Made by a program: the position numbers and the translations under genes. A stretch of 64,000 nt of DNA from Diadophis punctatus similis (Eukaryota; Chordata; Lepidosauria; Squamata; Dipsadidae), in contig JALIGW010000001.1 in the NCBI GenBank assembly GCA_023053685.1, positions 67,819,240-67,883,239 of the forward strand, given 5' to 3'. Below, in pieces: positions 22,810 to 35,690 of the stretch. Position 1 is the first letter of the stretch; each line of letters opens with the position of its first letter. Under the pieces are notes generated by a model that was not told the DNA's origin, did no database searches, and saw nothing but the letters and a program-made list of their open reading frames with translations.

Positions 22810-23310
22810 ATTGCGTGAATAGTAGGGCAGTGTCACCACATTACAAAAAAGATGTTGAGACTTTGGAAAAAGTGCAGAGAAGAGCAACTAAGATGATTAA
22901 GGGCCTGGAGACTAAAACGTATGAAGAACGGTTGCAGGAACTGGGTATGGTCAGTCTAGAGAAAAGAAGGACTAGGGAGGACATGATAGCAGTGTTCCAG
23001 TATTTGAGGGGCTGCCACAAAGAAGAGAGGGTAAATTATTTTCCAAAGCAACAGAAGGCAAGACAAGAAACAATGGATGGAATCTAATCAAGGAGAGAAG
23101 CAACCTGGGATTAAGGACAAACATCCCAGCAGTGAGAACAATTAACCAGTGGAACAGCTTTCCTTCAGAAGTTGTAGGTGCTTCATCACTGGAGGTTTTT
23201 AAGAAGACACTGGACAGTCACTTGTCTGAAATGATATAGGATACCTGCTTCAGCAGGGGATTGGACTAGAAGACCTCCAAGGTCCCTTCCAGCTCTATTC
23301 TGATTGATTG
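22810..23310 (+). mobile_element. CR1 LINE 3' end, plus strand
   Basis: Encodes the last part of the CR1 ORF2 (VETLEKVQRRATKMIKG; MIAVFQYLRGCHKEE), then breaks in frame at about 23085, and ends with CAAGGTCCCTTCCAGCTCTA followed by GATTGATTG rather than AATAG. The same protein segment is at 34979-34635 on the minus strand. Confidence 0.88.
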
Positions 23311-23351
23311 TGCATCTTTGAGGGACTCTCTCATTTAACATTAGTTTGAGC

Positions 23352-23618
23352 CAGGGGTGAAATGCTCCTGGTTCACTTTTACCTGTTTGTCGTTGGAGAG
23401 CCGATGGCGAAGGCAGCACGACGCTCCGCCCACCCGCTGGGACACCGCCATTTGAGTCTTTTACCCTCTGCGCATGTACAGAACACTTTGTGCATGCGCA
23501 GAGGGTAAAAGAACTGAAATGGCAGTGTCCCGGCGGGTGGGTGGAGCGTTGCGCTGCCTTCGCGATCGGCTCTCCGACGACCGACAGGTAAAAGCGAACC
23601 GGGAGCATTTCACCGCTG
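23352..23618. mobile_element. Palindromic hAT MITE, close relative of 21829-22096
   Basis: Ends CAGGGGTGAAATGCTCCTGG and GGGAGCATTTCACCGCTG; flanks GTTTGAGC and GTTTGAGT agree at 7 of 8. Arms about 125 bp. Confidence 0.87.
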
Positions 23619-23626
23619 GTTTGAGT

Positions 23627-25005
23627 GCCTTGTTCCCTTAAAGCTGCTTTACAAAGCAACATGGCCCCTTGCTACTAAAGCTGCTGCTCCAGCTGTGTCC
23701 TTTGGTCCTTATACTTGTATTTAGAACCGCAAAAGTGAAGTGCCCGGCCTCTTCTCCTTTGTGAGAATGCCTGGCATTGCCTTTGTGAAGTGAAGTGTCT
23801 TGCTGAGAGAAATCCAATCAGCTTGCACAGCCTAATAAATATGCAAAGGGGATCATTATGAATCTTTGGTGGCCTGCTTCAATCAAGAAATGAGCATCTG
23901 AACTGTGGACCACAGAACAAGGGATCCTTCCCTTCAAACTTAGCATGCTTTATGAATTATAGAAACCACTGATTGCAATCTTTTCTTTGGAGTTCCCTTC
24001 CTCCCATTATGTCAGAACCTAATTTCCCCTTGAGGCTGGGGGCGGGGAGGGGGGTTTAATAAATGTTTACGTAAGAAGTGTGATGATTTGTTAGAAATGG
24101 CTTGTGGTGATGAAAGCCAGTCTTTTGAATAATTTTAAATACAGTAAAGAAATAAACGTGCAGGCTCCATCTAGAATGTTAAGTATGTAACTAGTGAATG
24201 ATTGCCTTTGACAGCTGGCATAAATAGGCCTGGCACCCAGATGCAATTTTGTTGCAGATTGTCGTTTGGGTATTTATTCCTGGATGATGTTGCCATTCTT
24301 CCACTGTAAAATAAGATTACATTTTGTGAACATGGCCATTGCTGACTTGAGGCTAATCAGATGGCATCTTTGCCACTGATATGTTGAAATTCAGCTATGC
24401 TGAAGAAAAGCAGAAATCATTGGGAATCACTGTGGAATTAGCATCCTTGCTGCATTTTAATTCCTACATATGGGTTGCTTTTTGCTTTTTAAAGATATCT
24501 GAAACCCCATCTTTTAATTAATTGCAACTTAGCTTAACAAATGTTCACTGTAGTAATGGCATGTTTGTCTTGATTTCTGTGTGTACAGAGTTCACCGATA
24601 AACAGTCTGATTAAACAGACTGATTAGGTGAGACTTAAATATAGGTATTGAGAGGAACTCAGGAGAGTTAAGTTATTGGTTTCAAATTATGGCATAATTT
24701 GACTGAAAACTTTTCACATCAGAATGTCGGCAACTTTGTTAACTTGTTGTAACATGTACTTCCTGCTTCCCTTATAAGAAATAGTTTCAGAGTCCTGGTT
24801 CTAAAAACCCAAATAAGGTGCACAATATAGAATGACTTTGATTGGGGAGTGCTTATAAATAGAGAAGGAAGAAGGAAGAAGGAAGGAAGGAAAATTGTAT
24901 AAAATGTGTTGAAAATTAAAATATGAAAGATGTGTCACTTAAATTACAGTTGTTAAGAAGGGCATTGAACATTCACAAAACATGATTTTTGAGGAGTATA
25001 GAACA
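23627..25005. other. Gene-free unique DNA
   Basis: Nothing recognised except a short GAAG run near 24865-24892. Confidence 0.45.
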
Positions 25006-25013
25006 GTATAACA

Positions 25014-25147
25014 CAGGCCTGTCAAACTGGTGGCCCACAGGCCAGATGCGTCATGCGCAGGCTATGCCTACCCCAGCTCTGCAAATGAAAAAAACGTTGC
25101 GATACATCACGATACATCATGTGACGTGATCGAGTTTGACACCCATG
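25014..25147. mobile_element. hAT MITE (TGTCAAACTC family)
   Basis: Starts CAGGCCTGTCAAACT, ends GAGTTTGACACCCATG; flanks GTATAACA and GTATAAAA agree at 7 of 8. Related to 16434-16560. Confidence 0.8.
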
Positions 25148-25155
25148 GTATAAAA

Positions 25156-27139
25156 CATTCTTTTTCCAGAGGCTTCTTAATTTACATCACGCTTCACTTT
25201 TCTCTGATTATGTTTGCTTCCAAAACTTTACTTGTATTTTCTCTTCTAGCTGCTGCTTCCAGTATTGCTCCAATTGGTGATTAATAGTGAATAGGATGGT
25301 GCTGCAAAGCTGTGTACTTCTATAGTTTTGGCTCTATGGTGTTATTGTGAGCAAGTGAGAATAATGGAAAATGAGGAAGTGAAAAATAGCCAGAGGAGAG
25401 GCTTGCAAAAGTAATTTCTCCCCAGTTCTAATCTACTACAGTGAATTGTAGGTCATAACAATTGCATATCTATTGTAATTATCATATGAGTAACTGGGAA
25501 TAAAAGGAGCAATTAAAAAGGAACTATAAAAGAGCCAAATAAATTGTCAGTGATGACAGTAATTGGCCTCATATTTAGACAGTTTGAGTTGATTGTTCTT
25601 CTCAAGACATCCAGGTGACTCCATAAGGCTATTTCAGAGCTGTTCAAATATTTTCAGTCAGATGTTCACATGCTTTGTGTCAGATTTATGTCTGTTTCTA
25701 TTAAAAAAAATACTTGGGTTTCATATATCATTTCCCTTTGAGCGTTTTAAATTTCTGAGGAGAAACAACAGTCTCCAAACAGGCTTGGAAGTTTGGAGAT
25801 CTATGTGATCCTAAATGTTGCCTATAGAATCAGACAAAGTTTCACTTTATTTAATAAAAGGATTTTGTATTTTACATTAAAAATGCAACACATAGGACCA
25901 AAATGGAACTATATTTCTCCAACAGTATTTGCAATTTAGAGAACAGTTTTCTGTCAGCATTACGATGGGAGAAGGAAGAATTAAACCCAATGGGATTATC
26001 TTTGTATTTCTTATCAAACAAGCAATAAAAGTTGCATGCGAAGAGTCACAAAATGAATTAAAACTGGAAGCAGAAGTGCTGAAAACCAATCCATGCTCAC
26101 TTGACATTTCCTTATTGAGGAAAGAAAGGGCTTTCCTTCAGAGTAAAAAAATAATTTATGAGGCAACTTCAAAACCATACAATAGCAGCTCAGTGTGAAA
26201 TTGCTACACAAAACCAGTAAGGACTGACAACTGATTAAATCTGTTGATTAATTAGGCTATTATTAATTAAAAACTAGCTCATTACTTCTTTGCAATATTG
26301 TAGGATATTTTTGATATTTTTTTCTAGTAATTACTCATTATTGCCAGGGACTATCCAGACCTCTTATAGTCAATACCGGTTCAGTAAGCAACCAGTGCAG
26401 GTATGTCCTGCTCCTATTTATATCATTATGAGGTCATCCATCACAATTTGCTGAAAATTTAACCTAAACTTTTAGCCTCCATTTTAAAGAAAAATAAAAA
26501 GAAAGTATATTGGAAAACCAGTGCTTTGCCACTGTACATCATCTGTCTAATTGTGGAGGACTATGGCTGGCAGTGTGAAATGGGGAGGAGCCTGCATATA
26601 GATCATTAACCATAGGTAGCTCACTGTGCTTTCCACTTTAAGATTTTCACGATGAATGGTTAAATTGTGGGTACTTTTAAAGATCAAATGTTTGAAAAGG
26701 GCTTTGTATGCTGTAACAAAAGTAGGTACCAAAGCAAACAAGTGTAACCCATAGACTATATGGGTCTTTTAAACTGTAGAATGATTGTAAATAATATTTT
26801 TTCATTAAAATAAGAGAGAAAAAAATAGACTTGTATTTTATCACAGAAGGTGATATTCCTCAAATTTATGACTAAAGGCTTCCACAACTGATAAGATAGT
26901 CATAATGTAAATCAATATTTCTTAATCTATTTGCCCATGGTCTACTTCCAACCTTGTTTTTCTCCTGTTCCACCCTCCCCCTCCCCTCGCCAACAGATAT
27001 AGGACAGTGTGTGTCTTCGGGTATGGACAAAATAGTATTTGCTCTATAATACACTGTGCCCACCCCTCAACATGTGCCACGACCACCCATTATATAACTT
27101 TCACTCTGCCCCCCATTGAAGCATCCTAACACCCTAAGG
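25156..27139. other. Gene-free unique DNA
   Basis: About 2 kb with no recognised repeat. A plus frame of 89 codons at 25929-26198 overlaps minus frames and shows no domain. Confidence 0.4.
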
Positions 27140-27147
27140 GGCCACAT

Positions 27148-27468
27148 CAGGGGTGGGTTCCTCCCGGTTCGGACCCGATCGCCCGAACTGGTAGCGACCC
27201 GCTTGTGATGTCACTGTCGGTGCTGTTCCGTGCGCGCCACCATTTTTTGGTGAATTTTTCCCCTTCCGCAGCTTGAAAAAGGGCCCTCCCGCCCTGCCGC
27301 GGGTGAATTCTGTCCTTTATTTCTTCGCCCGAATCACAGCTGATGAGCTCCTCAGCTGTGTTTCGGGCCAATTTCTGCTTCTGAGCATGCGCGGAAGCCA
27401 AATCGCGCGAGGGGATGCGAAACATCGCGATGCGAACTGGTGGTGAAGGTAAGTGAAACCCACCCCTG
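27148..27468. mobile_element. hAT-type MITE, exact target duplication
   Basis: Starts CAGGGGTGGGTTCCTCCCGG, ends GAAACCCACCCCTG; GGCCACAT at 27140-27147 and 27469-27476. Same subfamily as 32981-33325 (shared AAAAGGGCCCTCCCGCCC, ATTTCTTCGCCCGAA-like segments). Confidence 0.9.
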
Positions 27469-27476
27469 GGCCACAT

Positions 27477-28657
<1,181 letters not shown>

Positions 28658-28886
28658 TATCAGTTTTGATTGCTGGTGCTTGCCTAAGTTGGTTCCTGCA
28701 GTTTTTGCAGGGGAAGATTTTGGAAGTGGTTTGCTGTTGCCTCTTTCCAAGGGCTGAGAAAGACTGACAGGCCCAATTTCACCAGCTTGCTTCATGTGCA
28801 ATTCTTTTTGTGCAATTCCGCCCCTCCCCCATCCAAGTTCACGGAACTTCCAAAAACTTTCCAGGGATTCCCAAGACAGTCTATAG

Positions 28887-29074
28887 CTGAGTTCCCCAAT
28901 CCCCGGTCCGTGGATTGACACTGGTCTGTGACCTGCCAGCAACCGGGCCGCACAAACAAGTGAAGCCCCATATGCAGGATGCAGGCAGCATACAAAAACA
29001 TGTCCCCTCCGGTCCTTGGAAAAACCTCTCTCCATGGAACTGGTCCCTGGTGCCCAAAAGGTTGGGGGCCACTG
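28887..29074. mobile_element. hAT MITE (Charlie-like ends), exact target duplication
   Basis: Starts CTGAGTTCCCCAATCCC, ends GTTGGGGGCCACTG; GTCTATAG at 28879-28886 and 29075-29082. The ends resemble those of vertebrate Charlie/MER-type hAT elements. Non-coding. Confidence 0.85.
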
Positions 29075-29183
29075 GTCTATAGGACCCCAAAAGTAAAGTG
29101 GATATACTGTAGGGAAGCATATAGTATATACTTAAAATGTTGTTAGACAAGTGGGCAGGCTTAACTGGAGTCTAGTTTAGATA

Positions 29184-29332
29184 AGGTTCAAGGTTGACTC
29201 AGCCTTCCATCCTTCCGAGGTGGGTAAAATGAGGACCCAGATTGTTGGGGGCAATATGCTGAACTCTGTAAACCGCTTAGAGAGTGCTGTAAAGCACTAT
29301 GAAGCGGTATATAAGTAAAGTGCTATTGCTAT
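29184..29332 (+). mobile_element. Sauria-type SINE, 5'-truncated
   Basis: Only the body (GACTCAGCCTTCCATCCTTC onward) and the ATTGCT tail remain; the tRNA head is missing. Confidence 0.88.
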
Positions 29333-30985
29333 AACTCCTAGCAAGGCTTCCGAAAGAAATGAAATTCCAGCTAAGGGTACCATTAACTGAAAATCTATTT
29401 CAGACAGGCCACCGCATTTAAAAAAAGATTTACCATATAGTCCAGAAAATTTCTGGGAGCAGAAATTTGCCCTTAGGGTCTAAAACTGGGGCTATCAACA
29501 GAGCACTGCAGCCACACAAACATGTCTAAGACTTTAGATTTAAAAAATTCTAGTCAAAACTCAGAATCCACAATTTATCTTTTTGATCTTTGTTTTTTTG
29601 TGTGTGTTATGTGTGTGTCAAAATTAATACAAGTTTTAATGAAAACTAATCAAATTTACGAGATTGATACACTTTGTTTTAGTAGAAGAAATCTGTTGAA
29701 TTCACTTCCTGGGGATATTATGGACCGTTTCTTTATTTGCTGTATAAGCTAAGTCCACTGGAATATATTTTCCTGTCTTGAAATATTTAGCATTTAGAAA
29801 TGGTCATTAAGGAGGGCCATTGCTTTTCTGTCTGCCCTCATAACAGTGCTTTGTTTATGCCCCCAAGGGAGGGGGAAAACTCAAATTTTGGAACTGAAGG
29901 TTCAGCAGTTTCTTCAATACACAGTTAATGTCTGAAGTGTATCTCTAGGTCACTTTCGGCTTGATGAAGATGTTTTTTATCAGAGTCAGCATGTTGACAC
30001 TGTATGACTTATATATCTGCAGCTAGATTTGCCAGTGAGATTCTGTTGTCCTACATGTGGTAATTTCAGTCTTGAAACAGCCTCTCATGGGCGACATCTG
30101 TTTGAGTTATGGCTGTGACAGTTAGTGTGAATGACAGTCTGTCTCTGTGCATTAGACACTACAAGATTATTGCAACAACACTGCTAAAGCATAAAATCTC
30201 ATCAGGAATAATGAGGGAACCCTCGCCCATCTAAACTCAGTACCTACTTTTGTTCTCCCTGTTTTGGCAATTGCACACAGAGAAAGTCTAATCACAAAGC
30301 GCTTGAAATAACATGAGTTAATGTGACAGTTTTTGACCAGATTGCTTAGCCTTCCTTTACAGATTATGAAAAACAATTTAGGACTAATCCATACAGAGTA
30401 AGTGCAGTAGAGAGAGATTTGCAGCAATTCTAAAACCTGACATTAGTCAACAGATGGTCATGGCATTGTGGATGCATGGAGCTGAACACTTCCAAATATG
30501 CTCCTTAAAATATTGGTGGTAAATGCGCAGCAAATATCAGAGTCCTCAATTGGAGGGCCAGTTTCTGTGCTTAGGCAGACCAAGAGGTTATAGATGTCAT
30601 GAAAACATAGTAAAATATAATGAAGTGAAATTATTATGATTATTGCTGTTCATGTTGCCTATTTACTGTCAGAAAGAGGTGTTCGTTAAATTTCCTGTCT
30701 GAAATGCCTTAATAACCTGGGGCAGTTCTAGATACTGTGACAATAACTTGGCAAAGAGAAAGTGCCATTTGCTTTTCTATTTCAGACATTAACAAATCTT
30801 AGATCAATCCCTGTGTAAGATCTGCTGCAGAGAAGCTCTGAGTCTACATCTGAAGTGACATGGGTCAGAATGAAGGTGGCAGAAAACCTAGATATCTAAT
30901 GGACTATCTGTCGTGTCTTTTATATCTGCTGAAAGAACTTTGTTATCTGGAAACACCAAATTTATGGTACCAAGGAACAATAACA
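29333..30985. other. Gene-free unique DNA
   Basis: About 1.6 kb without recognised elements. Confidence 0.4.
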
Positions 30986-30989
30986 ACAA

Positions 30990-31945
30990 CAACGCACTCT
31001 ACATGGGGCTACCCTTGAAAAGTGTCCGGAGACTACAACTGGTCCAGAATGCAGCTGTGCGCACTGTTGTGGCGCCCCTAGGTATACCCACACAACTTCC
31101 ATCTTATGCGAGCTGCACTGGTTACTGATCGGTCTCCGGACGCAATGCAAGGTGTTGGTAATCACCTTTAAAGCCCTACATGGCTCAGGACCAGTTTATC
31201 TACGTGACCGCCTTCTACAGCATTCCTCCCAACCAGTGGTGGGTTCCTACCAGTGCGGTCTTGCCTGTTCGTCGCCGCAGAGCCGAAGAAGCTGTTGGCG
31301 TTTGCGGCATGGGGCTTCCCCCACCCGCTTTCCCCGCCCGCCGGGATGCCGCCATTTGCGTTCTTTTGCCCTCTGCGCAAGCAGAATGCTTTGCGCATGC
31401 ACAGAGGGCAAAAGAACGCAAACGGCGGCATCCCAGTGGGCGGGGAAAGCGGGCAGGGGAAGCCCCGCGCCGCGAACGTCAACAGCTTCTTCGGCTCTGC
31501 GGTGACGAACAGGCAAGACCGCACCAGTAGGAACCCACCTCTGCTCCAAACGACCAGTGAGATCGCACAGGGAGGGCCTTCTCCGGGTCCCATCAGCCAG
31601 ACAATGTCGGCTGGTGGGTATGAGGGCGAGGTCCTTCTCTGTTGCGGCTCCGACCCTATGGAACAAACTACCTACCGAGATCTGTAATACCCCCACCTTG
31701 CTGGCCTTCCGGAAGGCCCTTAAGACCTGGCTTTTTTGGCAGGTCTGGGGCTAATGAGATCACCCCATGTATGTATGTGTTGTAATGTACCATTTTTGAA
31801 AGGTATGCTTGAATTGTTGTGCTAATTGTTTTTTTTTTTAATCTTGTTATTGTATTTTTATAGTTGTAAGCTGCCCAGAGTCTCTCTTGGAAGTTGGGCG
31901 GCATATAAATTTTATTTAAAAAAATAAAATAAAATAAAATAAACA
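30990..31945 (+). mobile_element. CR1 LINE 3' part, interrupted by a palindromic MITE
   Basis: Encodes the ORF2 C-terminal pattern LYMGLPLKSVRRLQLVQNAA at about 30995-31060, with a frameshift after, then FKALHGSGPVYLRDRLL (31160-31230). The MITE at 31234-31543 intervenes, and the CR1 resumes (ALWNKLPTEICNTPTLLAFRKA region) to a tail GCTGCCCAGAGTC and an AAAAT microsatellite at 31912-31942. Same subfamily as 42750 and 53401. Confidence 0.88.
31234..31543. mobile_element. Palindromic hAT MITE inside CR1
   Basis: Starts CAGTGGTGGGTTCCTACCAG, ends GGAACCCACCTCTG; flanks CTCCCAAC and CTCCAAAC agree at 7 of 8. Arms of about 145 bp around a centre near 31385. Confidence 0.9.
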
Positions 31946-32534
31946 ACTACACCAAGACACCGGAGGTGTATTCCAGATTACACCTCTGATAATTTTCCAT
32001 CTAAGATACTCTTGTATCTTATATATTAAACTTCTATTAAAAATAGCCTGGAAAACTTCAGTAGTTTCAAAGTCTGGCACCAACATTATTTTGTGGAACT
32101 TGGTAATACATTCATATTTTGCCTCTGATTTTCCTTTGGTGTTGTCTACCAAGCAGTTTCTGGAACTAACTAAAGCTTTTGATAAAAATTAAAAACCTGT
32201 ATGTAGTTTGCATTCTCCCAAGAGGCTTACTGAATTTTAATATCATAATCTGAAATCTTTTTCTGGATAATGCCCTTCAAAATGAGGTTTAATGAATGTG
32301 GGGATCTTTTTAAGGTCAGCCATGGGGCCCATGAAAGGAAGTAATGGTAAAAAGATTGCAGTCAGAACAGTCCATTGGAAGCCCAATGGACTGTGTATGT
32401 GCATGTGATTAAATGTTGTCCGAATTCCCAAGATGGAGGGAATGCTTTCCAGAGGAACAAGGGACAGTACAGTTTAGATAGTCTGTTATAGTTTGCAAGA
32501 TTTCTGTCTATAGGTGAAGAACAATAAAATAAAC
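31946..32534. other. No recognisable feature
   Basis: Unassigned. Confidence 0.4.
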
Positions 32535-32921
32535 TACAGGTAGCCCTTGTTTTGTGACCGTTAGAAGTTACAACGGCACAGAAAAAAATGATTCATGACT
32601 GTTTTTCACACTTACAACCATTGTAGCATCCCCATGGTCATGTGATCAAAATTCAGATGCTTGGCTACTGACGCATATTTATGACAGTTGCAGGGACACA
32701 GTCATGTGATCACCTTTTGCGACCTTCTGTCAAGCAAAGTCAATAGGGAAGCCAGATTCACTTAACAATTATGTTACTAACTTAACACCTGCAGTGATTC
32801 ACTTAACAAGTGCGGCAAGAAGGGTCGTTAACATAGGACAAAATTCACGTAACAAATATCTTGCTTAGCAACAGAAATTTTGAGCTCAATTGCGGGTTAT
32901 AAGTGAAGGATTACTTTTACT
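32535..32921. mobile_element. DNA transposon of the GGTAGTC-ended family
   Basis: Begins TACAGGTAGCCCTTG and is similar to 9955-10319 across its length; the right end is decayed (TTATAAGTGAAGGATTACTT). Confidence 0.6.
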
Positions 32922-32980
32922 TAAAAGAATTTCAATGTGTATTTCTTGTTTTTTTGAGCCTGACAGTGTGTGATATCAAT

Positions 32981-33325
32981 CAGGGGTGGATTCCTCCCGG
33001 TTCAGACCAGATCGCCCGAACCAGTAGCGACCAGCTGGTGACATCACTGAAGTGGATCGACCAATCTTTTTTTGTGATTTTTTTGTGAATTTCTTACTGT
33101 TTTGAAGGTTTTTCCTGTTCTGCTGCTTGTAAAAGGGCCCTCCCGCCCACTCCCTGGTTTAAACTGACCTTTATTCCTTCGCCCGAAGCACAGCTGATCA
33201 GCTCCTCAGCTGTGTTTCGGGCTGATTCCAGCTACTGAGCATGCACAGAAGCCAAATTGCATGAGGGAACGCGCGCGAAATATCGCGATGCGAACCGGTG
33301 GCGATGGTAAGTGGAATCAACCCTG
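32981..33325. mobile_element. hAT-type MITE, exact target duplication
   Basis: Starts CAGGGGTGGATTCCTCCCGG, ends GGAATCAACCCTG; ATATCAAT at 32973-32980 and 33326-33333. Close to 27148-27468. Confidence 0.9.
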
Positions 33326-33333
33326 ATATCAAT

Positions 33334-34475
33334 ACATATATTACAAGAGGTGGGGCTTCAGTTACACTGTTGTGACCTCCATCTTTACACTTTTGACCTG
33401 CTCTTTGGAGATGTTGCTGGTGTCAGCACTCTACTTGTAGGGTGATTTTTTTTAGTGGTGAGTGACTAACACCTTTGATCTTTCTGGAGTAGGTGACAAC
33501 TTTAGAAATATTTGCATAAATTAAATGAACACATTTTGCCTTTTAAGTTTTTCATCCCTTGACTTCTGCAGTGTTTCTGAAGTGGCTAATTCAGAACTAC
33601 TTTGAATTTTTTTATTTATTGCTTGTTGCGGTATGTACAATTTTTTTTATGGAAGTATGTCTGTTTTGGGAGTAATATAACATATTGTTCCCTACCACAA
33701 GATTGTAGTAAAAGAGATAATTGAGTTATAGAAAAAAAAATCAAGAGCCACTGGAAAAGCCTATTTACAGATATTTCTCTCCAGCAGTTAGAAATAGTTC
33801 CACAATGGCTTGCAATAGAAAAATAACAGGGCTATTTCACAAATCTGTGGAGAAAAACGTAAGATAGGAGAAATATTTCTCCCCTAGGGCCTGCTGAAAA
33901 TGGTAGCAGAGCAGTTTTTAATCCTTTTCTTCTTTTTTGTTCCCTTATCTGGCTTTTACCTCACCATCATTCTCACTGCTGTTGATGGGAGCTTAGTTCT
34001 GAAGATGGAGTAAGGAAGTTCCCTGAGTGAATAGAAGGGCCTTCTAATCATCAAAGATTTTCTTCAGTGGGTCTTATGTGGACTTGATGCATCTCCTTTC
34101 TGGGCTCTCAAAGCTTTGGCATCAAATAAATGGATACTATGGGAAATTCACAGGTTCATAATGGAATATCCTACAACATCAATGTGACCTTCATTGATGA
34201 CCTCAAGACACCTTTTTCAAGGCTAAGGCTATGCAAATGAATGCAAATTCTGCCAGCTTGTAATGGTAATGTGCCAGTGACCTTGAGGAAGGATGAGAAA
34301 ATATGCGACCTAGGAGTGATCAGTCAAGAGAGGAAGAGGCCTCCACTGGCTTAATGGTCAAAGAAAGAAATTTAGAAGGGACCTGCCCTAATCGATCAGG
34401 CTTTTAAAAAGTAAGAGCAGCAGATTTGTACTTTGAGCCTTGCAACAGTCTGTTAATGTAGCCTTACAATAAAGT
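33334..34475. other. Gene-free unique DNA
   Basis: No recognisable gene or repeat. Confidence 0.4.
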
Positions 34476-34479
34476 ATAG

Positions 34480-34575
34480 AAATAGAATAGAATAGAATAG
34501 AATAGAATAGAATAGAATAGAATAGAATAGAATAGAATAGAATAGAATAGAATAGAATAGAATAGAATAGAATAA
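34480..34575. repeat. (AATAG)n microsatellite, tail of a CR1
   Basis: About 18 pure AATAG units directly abutting the CR1 3' end on the minus strand. Confidence 0.97.
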
Positions 34576-35011
34576 CAGAGTTGGAAGGGACCTTGGAGGA
34601 CTTCTAGTCCAACCCCCTGCTTAGGCATGATACCCTACACCACTTCAGACAAATCGTTATCCAATCTCTTCTTAAAAACTTCCAGTGTTGGAGCATTTAC
34701 AACTTCTGGAGGTAAGTAGTTCCACTGATTAATTGTTCTACCTGTCAGAAAATTTCTCCTTAGTTCTAAGCTTCTCTCCTTGATTAGTTTCCACGCATTG
34801 TTTCTTGTCCTGCCTTCAGGTGCTTTGTAGAATAGCTTGACTCCCTCTTCTTTGTGGCAGCCCCTGAGATATTGGAACACTGCTATCATGTCTCCTCTAG
34901 TCCTTCTTTTCATTAGATTAGACATACCCAGTTCCAGCAACTGTTCTTTATATGTTTTAGCCTCCAGTCCCTTAATCATCTTTGTTGCTCTTCTCTGTAC
35001 TCTTTCTAGAG
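34576..35011 (-). mobile_element. Snake1/L3-like CR1, 3' portion
   Basis: The minus strand encodes the ORF2 tail from MIKGLEAKTYKEQLLEL through INQWNYLPPEVV to the stop before the conserved 3' end (complement GTTGGAAGGGACCTTGG). It is continuous with the piece at 37343-37880 once the hAT at 35012-37342 is removed. Confidence 0.9.
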
Positions 35012-35204
35012 CAGGGGTCGGGAACCTTTTTGACTAAGAGAGCCATGAAAGCAAAAAATTTGGAAATTTATTTCAGTGAGAGCCATATACCGTATATTCC
35101 GGCGTATAACACGACTGGGCATATAAGACGACCCCCAACTTTTCCAATGAAAATATAGAGTTTGGGATATACTCTTCGTATAAGACTACCCCTCCTACCA
35201 TCTT

Positions 35205-35690
35205 TCTTTTTCTTTCTGTCTTTCTTCCTTCCTAAAATCTTTCTTTCTTTCTTTCTTTCCCTCTCACTTTTTTCTCTTCCTCCCACCCTTCCTCTTCTTC
35301 TTCCTCTTCCTTCCTTCCTTCCTTCCATCTCTGGTCTTCCTTCCTTCCTTCCTTCCTTCCTTCCTTCCTTCCTTCCTTTCATCTCTGGTCTTCCTTCCTT
35401 CCTTCCTTCCTTCCTTCCTTCCTTCCTTCCTTCCTTCCTTCCATCTCTGGTCTTCCTTCCTTCCTTCCTTCCTTCCTTCCTTTCATCTCTGGTCTTCCTT
35501 CCTTCCTTCCTTCCTTCCTTCCTTCCTTCCTTCCTTCCTTCCTTCCTTCCTTCCTTCCTTCCTTCCTTCCTTCCTTTCATCTCTGGTCTTCCTTCCTTCC
35601 TTCCTTCCTTCCTTCCTTCCTTCCTTCCTTCCTTCCTTCCTTCCTTCCTTCCTTTCTTTCATCTCTGGTCTTCCTTCCTTCCCTTTTCTC
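35205..35690. repeat. (TTCC)n array with interspersed ATCTCTGG units
   Basis: Long TTCC blocks are separated by about six copies of ATCTCTGGTC (near 35327, 35380, 35442, 35486, 35579, 35661), a higher-order satellite-like pattern. It accounts for the proline/serine/leucine frame of 210 codons and the glycine/arginine/lysine frame of 170 codons. Confidence 0.93.
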
